Shown: piece after piece, positions 8,124 through 15,897 of the stretch
Position numbering within the stretch: the first letter of the stretch is position 1
How the letters are laid out: each line of letters begins with the position of its first letter
Assembly: GCF_014529945.1 (NCBI RefSeq)
Contig: NZ_JACVFB010000002.1
Span: 1,178,001-1,242,000, forward strand
Origin: Chitinophaga varians
GTDB taxonomy: Bacteria > Bacteroidota > Bacteroidia > Chitinophagales > Chitinophagaceae
Reading direction: 5' to 3'
Length of the DNA: 64,000 bases
Translations under genes and position numbers: made by a program
The notes under the pieces: model-generated
The model's database searches: none
The model's input: the letters and a program-made list of their open reading frames with translations, nothing else
What the model was told of the DNA's origin: nothing

Positions 8124-8768
8124 ATGACAGACGACCAACAACATCTGCAGACATTAACAGACATCAAGCGTATCATGGAACGCAGCAGCCGGTTTATTTC
8201 ACTGAGCGGGCTGAGTGGCGTGTCTGCGGGGCTGTGCGCCCTGGTGGGTGCCTGGCTGGCGCGTGTTTGGCTGGTGGCATATTATGAGCGTTGGGACAGC
8301 ACAGGCGTGTATAATGATGCCGACTTTGCGGACCTGAAGTTTAAGCTGATTACGACGGCGTTGGTGGTGATGGTGGCTGCGATCAGCGGAGGGCTTTTCT
8401 TCACCTGGCGGAGGGCGAGGAAAAACAATCTTCCGATATGGGATGTGACGAGCCGTAAGGTGCTGATCAATGTATGTATTCCGCTGGCGGCAGGTGGTGC
8501 TTTTGCCGCCGGACTATTGTATAATCACATAGAAACGCTGGTGGCGCCTACCTGTCTGGTTTTCTATGGCCTCGCGCTGGTAAATGCCAGCAAGTACACC
8601 CTGCCCGAGTTGCGTTATCTGGGTATCCTGGAAACGCTGCTGGGTATCGTTAATCTTTTTCTTTTGCGCAAAGGGCTTTATTTTTGGGCAGCAGGATTTG
8701 GTGTATTACACATCGTTTATGGTATCGCCATGTGGTGGAAATATGAGAGAAGGGGAAGCTTTCAATAA
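8124..8768 (+). CDS. Integral membrane protein of unknown function
   Basis: A 214-residue protein with about six membrane helices after a short cytoplasmic N-terminus (ITDIKRIMERSSRFISLSG-like opening). No named family can be assigned with certainty. The ATG at 8124 is chosen because it directly follows a strong promoter and the dyad element; the frame is open further upstream but that part overlaps the DUF5686 leader. The gene precedes the winged-helix regulator by 5 bases, so the two form an operon; a membrane sensor or target of the regulator is a possible role. Confidence 0.75.
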   Translation: MTDDQQHLQTLTDIKRIMERSSRFISLSGLSGVSAGLCALVGAWLARVWLVAYYERWDSTGVYNDADFADLKFKLITTALVVMVAAISGGLFFTWRRARKNNLPIWDVTSRKVLINVCIPLAAGGAFAAGLLYNHIETLVAPTCLVFYGLALVNASKYTLPELRYLGILETLLGIVNLFLLRKGLYFWAAGFGVLHIVYGIAMWWKYERRGSFQ

Positions 8769-8773
8769 TTAGC

Positions 8774-9070
8774 ATGAATCCGATTGGTAACTTAAACAAG
8801 ATATTTGAGAGCCGTATCCGGCTGGGCGTCATGAGTGTGTTGATGGTGAATAACGAGGTCAATTTTAATGACCTTAAACAGATGCTGGAGGTAACCGACG
8901 GCAATCTGGCCTCGCATCTCAATACGCTGGAGGAAAACGGCTACATCAAGGTATACAAGGGGTTTATTGGTCGTAAAACCAATACGACCTACGCTATTAC
9001 CGCTGCCGGCGAAAAAGCTTTCAAAGGCCATCTGGCGGCCCTTGAACATATGATCAAATTCACGAAATAA
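8774..9070 (+). CDS. Winged-helix transcriptional regulator
   Basis: A compact 98-residue DNA-binding protein. The helix-turn-helix is visible in NFNDLKQMLEVTDGNLASHL (about residues 30-50), followed by a wing (GYIKVYKGFIGRKTNTTY) and a C-terminal helix for dimerisation. This is the family of one-domain ArsR/PadR-like regulators common in Bacteroidota beside creD and small membrane proteins. No ligand-binding residues are apparent. The dyad shared by its own operon promoter and the creD promoter is the obvious candidate target. Confidence 0.88.
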   Translation: MNPIGNLNKIFESRIRLGVMSVLMVNNEVNFNDLKQMLEVTDGNLASHLNTLEENGYIKVYKGFIGRKTNTTYAITAAGEKAFKGHLAALEHMIKFTK

Positions 9071-9087
9071 TTTTTTTTGTCTTTTTA

Positions 9088-9110
9088 CTTTGAAACACAA
9101 AGTGCTTTTT
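9088..9110 (+). promoter_or_regulatory. Dyad (candidate operator) before creD
   Basis: CTTTG (9088-9092), a 5-base spacer and CAAAG (9098-9102) followed by TGCTTTTT repeat the element at 8098-8120 with identical spacing. TACTTTG (9086-9092) resembles a -7 element, so the dyad overlaps the likely promoter. The distance to the creD ATG is 13 bases. Confidence 0.55.
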
Positions 9111-9123
9111 AAAAAATCAAACC

Positions 9124-10449
9124 ATGGAAGTTCCAGAAAACACCCCCAATCAGTCATTCTTTAGTCGCTATGCTTACGCCTTCAAAGCGATGGTCATCGT
9201 CATCATGGTGATGGTATTATTAATCCCGGCCAGCATGATCATGGACGTTATCCGCGAACGTCAGGACAGGCAAGCCTCCGCAGTGGAAGAAGTGAGCAGC
9301 CGCTGGGGATACGAACAACATATTACCGGCCCCATATTGGCCATTCCCTATACCGTTGCTGGTTCTGCCAACACTACCTACGTGTACCTGTTGCCCGAAC
9401 AACTAAAAATCAATGGAGAATTGTTGCCCCAAAAACTTAAAAGAGGCATCTTCAGCGTGGCGGTTTATGACGCCAAAATGCAGCTGAGTGGTACCTTCAG
9501 CCCTGCCGCCCTCTACAAAACAGGCGTACCGCCATCCGCACTGAAATGGGACCAGGCGTCTATTATTATGGGCATCACCGACCTGCGTGGCATAGACAAC
9601 CAGGTTAAAATGGTCTGGAATGGAAAAACATTCCCTTTCAGCCCTGGCGTGGTCAATACTGACCTGTTCAAAAGTGGGATTCAGTCCCCGGTATCGCTGG
9701 CCTCCGGCGATACCGCGGCCCTCGCCGGCACCTTCTCTGTGGAAGTAGGCGTTAAAGGCTCCGGCAGGATCAGCTTCTCGCCTGTGGGTAAAACCACCAC
9801 GGTGCATACCAGCTCCAGCTGGCCCGATCCCAGCTTCGATGGCGCCTTCCCGCCTAAAGACCGTCGTGTGGACGCTAAAGGCTTCAGTGCCTCCTGGGAA
9901 ATACAAGACCTCAACCGGGAATATCCCCAGAGCTGGGCGGGCAACAAATACGATATCCACAGTGCCGACTTCGGCATCAAATTCTTTATGCCTGCTGAAA
10001 GCTACCAACAGTCGATCAGGGCGGTGAAATACGCTATCCTCGTCATCGGGCTCACCTTTATCATCTTCTATTTTATCGAACTCTCCCAACGCCGCGCCAT
10101 TCATCCATTGCAGTATGCCCTCGTAGGCCTCGCCCTTTGTATTTTCTATACCCTGCTGATATCCATATCAGAACAGCTTAACTTTACACTGGCCTACCTG
10201 ATTGCCAGTGGGCTTACCATAGGCCTGATTACGCTGTATGTGGCCAGCGCCTACAAAAGCAGCCGTATCGCTGCAGGAATCGGTGGTACCTTGCTGTTGT
10301 TGTACGGTTTTATCTACGTGATTATCAGCGCGGAAGACCAGGCCCTCCTGATGGGCAGCATTGGCCTCTTCCTGACATTGGCGGCGATCATGTATTTCAG
10401 CAGGACCATCAAATGGGACAAATTATCTGAGAAATCAACAGTACAATAA
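9124..10449 (+). CDS. creD: Inner-membrane protein CreD
   Basis: The 441-residue protein has the CreD layout: one N-terminal membrane helix (about 18-38), a large extracytoplasmic domain (about 45-300) and six C-terminal helices starting at YAILVIGLTFIIFYFIELS. Conserved CreD features seen are RQDRQASAVEEVSSRWG after the first helix, the segment GPILAIPY, and FIELSQRRAIHPLQYALVG in the membrane domain. CreD is part of the CreBC regulon in proteobacteria and is linked to cell-envelope integrity and beta-lactam response; its reaction is unknown. Here it follows a winged-helix regulator instead of a two-component system. Confidence 0.93.
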   Translation: MEVPENTPNQSFFSRYAYAFKAMVIVIMVMVLLIPASMIMDVIRERQDRQASAVEEVSSRWGYEQHITGPILAIPYTVAGSANTTYVYLLPEQLKINGELLPQKLKRGIFSVAVYDAKMQLSGTFSPAALYKTGVPPSALKWDQASIIMGITDLRGIDNQVKMVWNGKTFPFSPGVVNTDLFKSGIQSPVSLASGDTAALAGTFSVEVGVKGSGRISFSPVGKTTTVHTSSSWPDPSFDGAFPPKDRRVDAKGFSASWEIQDLNREYPQSWAGNKYDIHSADFGIKFFMPAESYQQSIRAVKYAILVIGLTFIIFYFIELSQRRAIHPLQYALVGLALCIFYTLLISISEQLNFTLAYLIASGLTIGLITLYVASAYKSSRIAAGIGGTLLLLYGFIYVIISAEDQALLMGSIGLFLTLAAIMYFSRTIKWDKLSEKSTVQ

Positions 10450-10452
10450 AAT

Positions 10453-10818
10453 ATGAGGAAAGATTCTTATTTCAGCAGACGGTTGGCCAGTTTCGGGTAT
10501 GCTTTCAGTGGAATTGCGGCTTTTCTTCGCAGTGAACCCCATGCGCGCATCCATCTGGTGGCTACTATCGTGGTAACGGCAGCCGGCTGCTGGTATAAGC
10601 TTTCCAGGATGGAATGGATCTTGCTAATCATCACCATCGCGGTGGTCTGGGTCTCAGAAATGCTGAACACCGTCATCGAAAAAATCATGGACCACCTGTC
10701 GCCCGACTACCATCCCCGTGTAAAGTGGATCAAAGACGTGGCGGCAGGTGCCGTGCTCATCGCCGCTATAGCCGCCGCCGGCATCGGCGCATTGATATTT
10801 ATCCCCCATATCCTGTAA
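10453..10818 (+). CDS. Diacylglycerol/undecaprenol kinase family protein
   Basis: A 121-residue integral membrane kinase of the DgkA family. It has the family motif EMLNTVIEKIMD (about 73-84), an N-terminal amphipathic segment (FGYAFSGIAAFLRSEPHARIH) and three membrane helices. In most bacteria of this type the substrate is undecaprenol, giving undecaprenyl phosphate for cell-wall synthesis; the sequence does not settle lipid choice. It starts 3 bases after the creD stop, so the two are cotranscribed, consistent with a shared role in envelope maintenance. Confidence 0.92.
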   Translation: MRKDSYFSRRLASFGYAFSGIAAFLRSEPHARIHLVATIVVTAAGCWYKLSRMEWILLIITIAVVWVSEMLNTVIEKIMDHLSPDYHPRVKWIKDVAAGAVLIAAIAAAGIGALIFIPHIL

Positions 10819-10852
10819 ACGGTTATTCATTATTCTAAAAAACATTCGAACC

Positions 10853-11524
10853 ATGCGACTGAAAGGCATTTTCCGTTTGATCCGGCAGCGGGTTGCGAAA
10901 AACCAGCAGCGATATACGCTGTACTTTTCCATTCTGTTTAGCCTCGCACTACTGTGCTATCGTATATACCATTCCGGTACCTATCTGCGTGTATCCCTGG
11001 TATGGAACCTGTTTCTGGCCTATGTGCCCTTTGCCATTACCCGCTGGATGGAAAAACATCCTGCTGAAATCAAAAGCCGCCTTACCTGGTACGGCTGCTT
11101 CGTCGCCTGGCTTCTGTTCATTCCCAACGCACCATATATCCTCACCGATCTGTTCCATCTCTTCGATGGCGGCGTGCCATTATGGTTCGACCTGTTTGTG
11201 ATCTTCTCCTTTGCCTGGAACGGCATGATGCTCGGCTACATGTCCATCCGGAGCATGGAGCATCTCTGGCGGACACGTTATACCCGCTGGCCGGCATGGC
11301 TGTTTACTTTCCCGGTCATGTTCCTTTGTGGCATGGGCGTATATATTGGCCGCTACCTCCGCTATAACAGCTGGGATGTGGTAAAAGATCCCCTGACACT
11401 GCTGGGGGATATGAGAGACATCGTTTTACACCCCGTGGAAAACCGCAGCGCCTGGGCTTTTACGGTTTGTATGGGCATCTTCCTCAGTCTCATGTATCCG
11501 CTGGTGAAAAAACAATCCGCGTAA
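10853..11524 (+). CDS. DUF1361 family integral membrane protein
   Basis: A 223-residue protein with about six hydrophobic helices and the DUF1361 marks: LFIPNAPYILTDLFHL, PLWFDLFVIFSFAWNGMMLG and the polar GRYLRYNSWDV near the C-terminus. The family has no proven biochemical role. The gene lies 34 bases after the kinase gene and probably ends the operon; a nested inverted-repeat terminator follows. Confidence 0.85.
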   Translation: MRLKGIFRLIRQRVAKNQQRYTLYFSILFSLALLCYRIYHSGTYLRVSLVWNLFLAYVPFAITRWMEKHPAEIKSRLTWYGCFVAWLLFIPNAPYILTDLFHLFDGGVPLWFDLFVIFSFAWNGMMLGYMSIRSMEHLWRTRYTRWPAWLFTFPVMFLCGMGVYIGRYLRYNSWDVVKDPLTLLGDMRDIVLHPVENRSAWAFTVCMGIFLSLMYPLVKKQSA

Positions 11525-11528
11525 GCAT

Positions 11529-11686
11529 TTTGGGATTTTTTGATTTTCGAATTTTGGAATTTAGGGGATCATTACAGCGAAATGAATAAAAGAAAAGACC
11601 GAAGCGGGCATCGCTTCGGTCTTTTCTTTTATTCGCGCTGGGTAAGTCCCCGAAATCTCAAAATTCGAAAATCAAAAAATCCCAAA
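11529..11686. repeat. Nested inverted repeat with terminator core
   Basis: An outer 28-base inverted repeat (11529-11556 with 11659-11686), AT-rich with the core GATTTTTTGATTTTCGAA, encloses an inner perfect 19-base hairpin (11588-11606 with 11612-11630) with A- and T-rich ends. The inner hairpin is a good bidirectional terminator between the convergent DUF1361 and propeller-protein genes. The outer arm ends one base before the stop codon of the latter. Confidence 0.8.
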
Positions 11687-14600
11687 TTAAAAATCTACGC
11701 CCATACCGAAATACCAGATAGGGCTGCCGCGGAAGAACGCCACCATCGGCCAACCGGCATCTACGCGAAGGAAGTAGCCGGCGATGGTAGTACGGGCGCC
11801 GAAGCCATAACCACCAATAAACGGCCCGAGGAAACCTTCTTTGATACGGGTGGTCACCACACCGTTATCGTCGTTGTAGTTGGTATAATTGGCGTCTTTA
11901 AAGCTCAGTTTTTCATTCCAGGCGGTACCAATGTCCATGAAGGTGGTTACCTGGAAGTTACGCAGGAAAGCAGAGTTGATCGGTTTCTCAATAAATGTGG
12001 CGAATACCGGCAAACGTAACTCTGTATTGAGCAACATCACGTTGTTACCATTTTTCGCATTCTGTTTGTAACCACGCAGGTTTTCTGCCAGGGTCTGGAA
12101 GGCGTAGTTAGCGCTCATATTTACCGGTGTATTGGCATTGATCTGCGGGTTCAGCCAGTTGTCGATGCCACCGAGGTAGTACAGCAGTTTGCGGGTACCC
12201 CAGGACATATCCAGTGAAAAGCGGGTAGCCCAGATAAAGTTGCGGTATATTTTTTCGTAGTGTCTAACGTCTACGCCCATATTATAGGTGAACCGTCCGC
12301 CGGTAGCCGGTGCATTCGGGTTGAAGATCTCATTCAGGCCACCGTTGGTCAGCTGGGAGTTAAGTTCTCCATACACTTTGTAACGGGTACCGTTCCAGAT
12401 GTTGATAGCCGGGTTGATGGTATTGTCGTACACATACTCCAGCCGTCCGAGTGCATAACTTTCGCTGTAGTTTTTGCTCAGCAGCGATGGTTTTTCCACG
12501 GCTTGTGTTACCAGTTTATCAGTACGGTAGCCAACAGAGAGGCGGATGCTGCGCACCTGATCAAACGGATAACGTGCTTCTACCTGATACAGGTTGGTGA
12601 TGAATTTCGCCGGTGCGCGGAACTGACCGAGCTGCGGGTCACTTACGATCACATCGCTGTTCTTGTCTACTTTACGGTAGTAGGTGAATTTATAGTCGAA
12701 GCGTTTCTTCAGGTAATTGGTCGTGAAGAAATACTCGGAGCCCTGCAGCGAGGATGGGATACGGAAACCACCGTTAAACTTCAGGTCTTCGAACAGATCG
12801 CTGACGCCTATACGAATTAAACCATTCACCGGGTCGGTCAGACGGATAGGGCCGGACGGAGGACCGGTAAACGGCTGGTATTTGTTGATCAGGATGGAGT
12901 TGTCCAGCTGCAGCACCAGGTAGTCTGACGCGAATTTGAATTTATAGGGGAATAATTTAGCTTTTTTGAGTACCGGTTCTTCCCTTTTCTTTTCAAACAG
13001 GCCAGGCACAGAAGAAGATGGTGCGTTGCCGATGCTGCTATTATTATGACTGGTGGTAGTGTCCACCGGCTCGTTGCCAAATTCGTTCTGGAAGAAATTG
13101 GTATGGGTGGAGGTGTCCTTCGGTACAGCCGGCTGAGAATAAGTAGGCAGGCCTAAACGAAGGCTGTCGGCATGCATTTCAGCCCTGCGGAAGTTGGTAG
13201 GACGGGCATTCACGTTCCTTTTCTTCAGCACATTGGTGTCCACTTTCAGTTTCATGAGGCGTTTGATGCCGGCATAACCAACCACTTCTGATACTTCGCC
13301 CTGTTCGCCGGTGATACGGGATTCCTGTATACCATACGGATAGTTGGATATCGGGAAAGTGTAGGTAGAGTCCATGGTGATGGCCACGGCCTGAACAGAA
13401 TCCGGGGCGGTGGTGCCGTAAGCTGCCAGTGTTGAGTCCAGTTCTTCCTTGTCCGGATTGTGCAGGATTTCTGAGCCTACGAAGAACAGGGAGTCCACCC
13501 CGGCGCTTTTGGATTTGAAGAAGCCGGCATAACGGTTACGGATACCGTTTGCATCGGATACAAAGGTAAAGTGCGTGGTGTTATACTGCATAGGCAGTCT
13601 GGCATCGCCGTACTTCAGGTCTGTGAGCTGGGTGATCTGTTTTTCGCTGCTTTTGTTCCAGTTGTCCACCATGAAGATGTTGAACGGTCTGTTAGGCAGG
13701 GTGGTATCGCTGCCCCTTCCTTTGGGAACGGGCCGGTTGGAAGAGTAGATGATACCGCTTTTGCCCGGGAAGGCTGCGAAAGACGGGTCCAGATCATCAT
13801 ATATGTCGTTGGTGATCTGATCTGTTTTAGAATTGCTGATGCTGTAGGTGAAGATGTCGGTATGTCCGTTTTTGATGGCAGACAGCAGGAGCGTATTTTC
13901 CTGTACCGGCATGTATTTGAAGTCCACTACGCGGTCAAACTGCGGGAGGTCCTGACGTAGGGTCGTTTTCGTGATGAGGTCGTAGACCATCAGTTTGGTC
14001 TTGCCTTCGTGCTCATACACGACGGCGAGGCGGTTGCCTTTCGTGTTCCAGGCCATCAGCGGATAGTTGGGGTCCACCTGGTTGGCCAGCACCCAAACGC
14101 CGCTGCGCAGGAGCACCTTGGGTTTGTTCCACCCCAGCTGAATCTGTACGCGGTAGACGCCTTTTTTGAATTCTACCACCGCATAAGAGTTGTTTTTAGG
14201 ATTCGGGTTGAAGCGGTAGTAGTCGGATTTACCGATTTCCTGTGCAACAATAGTGCGGCCTTTGGCAGATGTTTTACGTCTGCGGTTATCTTCAGCAAAA
14301 CGTTTCTGGTAAAAAACGAAGAAGTCCTGGGTCGCCTTTTTAGGGGTTTGGTTGAGTACCTGCTCAAAGCCTTTTTTCAGGCCCCTGTTGATACGGGTGA
14401 TGTACATCAGGTAAGGCACGGCATCTTTTCCATATTTGCTTTCCACATAGTACCAGAAGGCTTGTCCGGCCAGAAGTGGTTTATCGTATGCCAGTGAGTT
14501 AAAGCTGCTGTATTTACCGGAGAGCAGCACGGATTTCAGTTCTTCGTCGAGTTTGGCGTTCCAGGGTTCGGCGGCATAAGCGATAAAACCGTCGGTAAAC

Positions 14601-15112
14601 CATTTAGGGAAGTCTATCAGGGCGGCGTTACCGGCAAATTCGCCGATGTCTTCACCAAAGAGGAGGGTTTCCAGCAGAATGCGGGCTATCCCCTGGCGGA
14701 TCTGACGATGCAGGTTTTCGTGGTTACCATCAAAGTAAACGATCATTTTATTACCTACCAGCTTAGTAACACCTCCGGTGTTCTGCCAGTCAATACCGAT
14801 ACCGATATTGGACTGTTTCATCTCCCCGAAGCTGTTATAGACCACAATATTGATGCGCTGGCGGGGATTGGACTCCATGAACTGTTCTATCGAAGGCAAT
14901 TCCTTTTCGGCTACCTGGACAACATACTTGCCCAGCTCCAGCCCGTTCTGGCTGAAATAAGTGTTGAAATGCCGGCTTTGGTAATATCTCCACTTAAAAT
15001 TCTTGAACTGAACACGATTTTGGCCGAATTCAACGGTATTGGTCTGGGCTTGCGTAACGAATGTTCCAAGTAATAGGGCACCGAATAATAACCTGGTAAT
15101 AAATCTGTTCAT
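11687..15112 (-). CDS. Large exported protein: peptidase-MA-like region, beta-propeller and Omp85-type barrel
   Basis: The 1141-residue protein has a signal peptide (cleavage near TQA-QT). Residues about 40-260 resemble a peptidase-MA-like region: HENLH (131-135) fits HExxH and FPKWFTDGFIAYAAE (168-182) fits the helix carrying the third ligand, though with Asp and Ala at usual Glu positions. A TolB/PD40 beta-propeller follows (about 290-640; for example DLDPSFAAFPGKSGIIYSSN), then a low-complexity linker and a C-terminal outer-membrane barrel with the Omp85 motif ENLRGY and a terminal Phe. Catalysis is unproven. Substrate or partner unknown. Confidence 0.8.
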   Translation of the reverse strand: MNRFITRLLFGALLLGTFVTQAQTNTVEFGQNRVQFKNFKWRYYQSRHFNTYFSQNGLELGKYVVQVAEKELPSIEQFMESNPRQRINIVVYNSFGEMKQSNIGIGIDWQNTGGVTKLVGNKMIVYFDGNHENLHRQIRQGIARILLETLLFGEDIGEFAGNAALIDFPKWFTDGFIAYAAEPWNAKLDEELKSVLLSGKYSSFNSLAYDKPLLAGQAFWYYVESKYGKDAVPYLMYITRINRGLKKGFEQVLNQTPKKATQDFFVFYQKRFAEDNRRRKTSAKGRTIVAQEIGKSDYYRFNPNPKNNSYAVVEFKKGVYRVQIQLGWNKPKVLLRSGVWVLANQVDPNYPLMAWNTKGNRLAVVYEHEGKTKLMVYDLITKTTLRQDLPQFDRVVDFKYMPVQENTLLLSAIKNGHTDIFTYSISNSKTDQITNDIYDDLDPSFAAFPGKSGIIYSSNRPVPKGRGSDTTLPNRPFNIFMVDNWNKSSEKQITQLTDLKYGDARLPMQYNTTHFTFVSDANGIRNRYAGFFKSKSAGVDSLFFVGSEILHNPDKEELDSTLAAYGTTAPDSVQAVAITMDSTYTFPISNYPYGIQESRITGEQGEVSEVVGYAGIKRLMKLKVDTNVLKKRNVNARPTNFRRAEMHADSLRLGLPTYSQPAVPKDTSTHTNFFQNEFGNEPVDTTTSHNNSSIGNAPSSSVPGLFEKKREEPVLKKAKLFPYKFKFASDYLVLQLDNSILINKYQPFTGPPSGPIRLTDPVNGLIRIGVSDLFEDLKFNGGFRIPSSLQGSEYFFTTNYLKKRFDYKFTYYRKVDKNSDVIVSDPQLGQFRAPAKFITNLYQVEARYPFDQVRSIRLSVGYRTDKLVTQAVEKPSLLSKNYSESYALGRLEYVYDNTINPAINIWNGTRYKVYGELNSQLTNGGLNEIFNPNAPATGGRFTYNMGVDVRHYEKIYRNFIWATRFSLDMSWGTRKLLYYLGGIDNWLNPQINANTPVNMSANYAFQTLAENLRGYKQNAKNGNNVMLLNTELRLPVFATFIEKPINSAFLRNFQVTTFMDIGTAWNEKLSFKDANYTNYNDDNGVVTTRIKEGFLGPFIGGYGFGARTTIAGYFLRVDAGWPMVAFFRGSPIWYFGMGVDF

Positions 15113-15170
15113 ACAGAAAGTATTGATAATATTGTGATCTGTTTTAAAATTAGCTAAAAATCAGGTAACA

Positions 15171-15809
15171 ATGATCGAAATCCAACAATTCACTTTTGGT
15201 CCTCTCCAGGAAAACACCTACCTGCTTATTAACGGAAAAAGGGAATGTATAATTATAGACCCGGGTTGTTATTTTCAGGACGAAAGAAAAGAATTATTGC
15301 AATATATACAAACGGAACAGTTAAATGTTACGAGATTACTGAATACCCACTGCCACTTTGATCACATCTTCGGGAACAAACTGGTATCGGAGACCTATCG
15401 CCTGAAACCCGAGTTTCATGAGAAAGAACAGGTGGTAATGGACAACTCCCAGGCTGTAGGAGCTATGTACAACCTGCCATTCGACCCCTCTCCTATGCCG
15501 GGCCGTTATATTGTAGAAGGGGAAAAGATAGCCTTTGGCAGCCATGAGCTGGATGTGCTCTTCACGCCAGGCCATTCACCCGGAAGCATTTCGTTTTACT
15601 GCGCTGACCAGCAGTTTGTGATTGGAGGAGATGTACTGTTTTACCAGAGCATCGGCCGCACAGACCTGCCCGGTGGCAATCATGCCACCCTGTTGAACAG
15701 CATTCGGGAGAAACTGTTTGTATTACCGGACGAGACGAGGGTGTTCCCTGGCCATGGTCCTGCAACGACCATTGGTTTTGAGAAGAAGTATAACCCGTTC
15801 CTCATTTAG
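15171..15809 (+). CDS. MBL-fold metallo-hydrolase
   Basis: The 212-residue protein has all metal-binding motifs of the metallo-beta-lactamase fold: THCHFDH (HxHxDH, about 59-65), FTPGHSPGS (about 131-139), GGDVLF with the bridging Asp (about 152) and FPGHGP (about 193). Size and order of motifs match glyoxalase II-like hydrolases (YcbL type), cytoplasmic, two-metal. The native substrate cannot be read from the sequence. It is divergent from the large barrel-protein gene; 58 bases separate the starts and should hold both promoters. Confidence 0.9.
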   Translation: MIEIQQFTFGPLQENTYLLINGKRECIIIDPGCYFQDERKELLQYIQTEQLNVTRLLNTHCHFDHIFGNKLVSETYRLKPEFHEKEQVVMDNSQAVGAMYNLPFDPSPMPGRYIVEGEKIAFGSHELDVLFTPGHSPGSISFYCADQQFVIGGDVLFYQSIGRTDLPGGNHATLLNSIREKLFVLPDETRVFPGHGPATTIGFEKKYNPFLI

Positions 15810-15897
15810 TCATTTGGTTATTTAGATATTTAGTCATTAATAAGGGGGCAAAGCCTTTTACAACAGCTAAATAGCTAAATACCGCAATGGCTAAATG
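15810..15897. repeat. Imperfect AT-rich inverted repeat with CTAAAT units
   Basis: Between two convergent genes lie repeated units of the type CATTTGGTTATTTAG and, facing them, CTAAATAGCTAAATACC...GGCTAAATG. They form an imperfect hairpin around a short GC-containing centre. Similar units occur at 23400-23500 and 54745-54807. It may act as a terminator; no T-run hairpin of the usual form is present. Confidence 0.5.

Noticed and set aside
9403..10104. Open frame of 233 codons on the minus strand opposite creD
   Set aside because: It is antisense to creD, which has a complete and recognisable domain layout.
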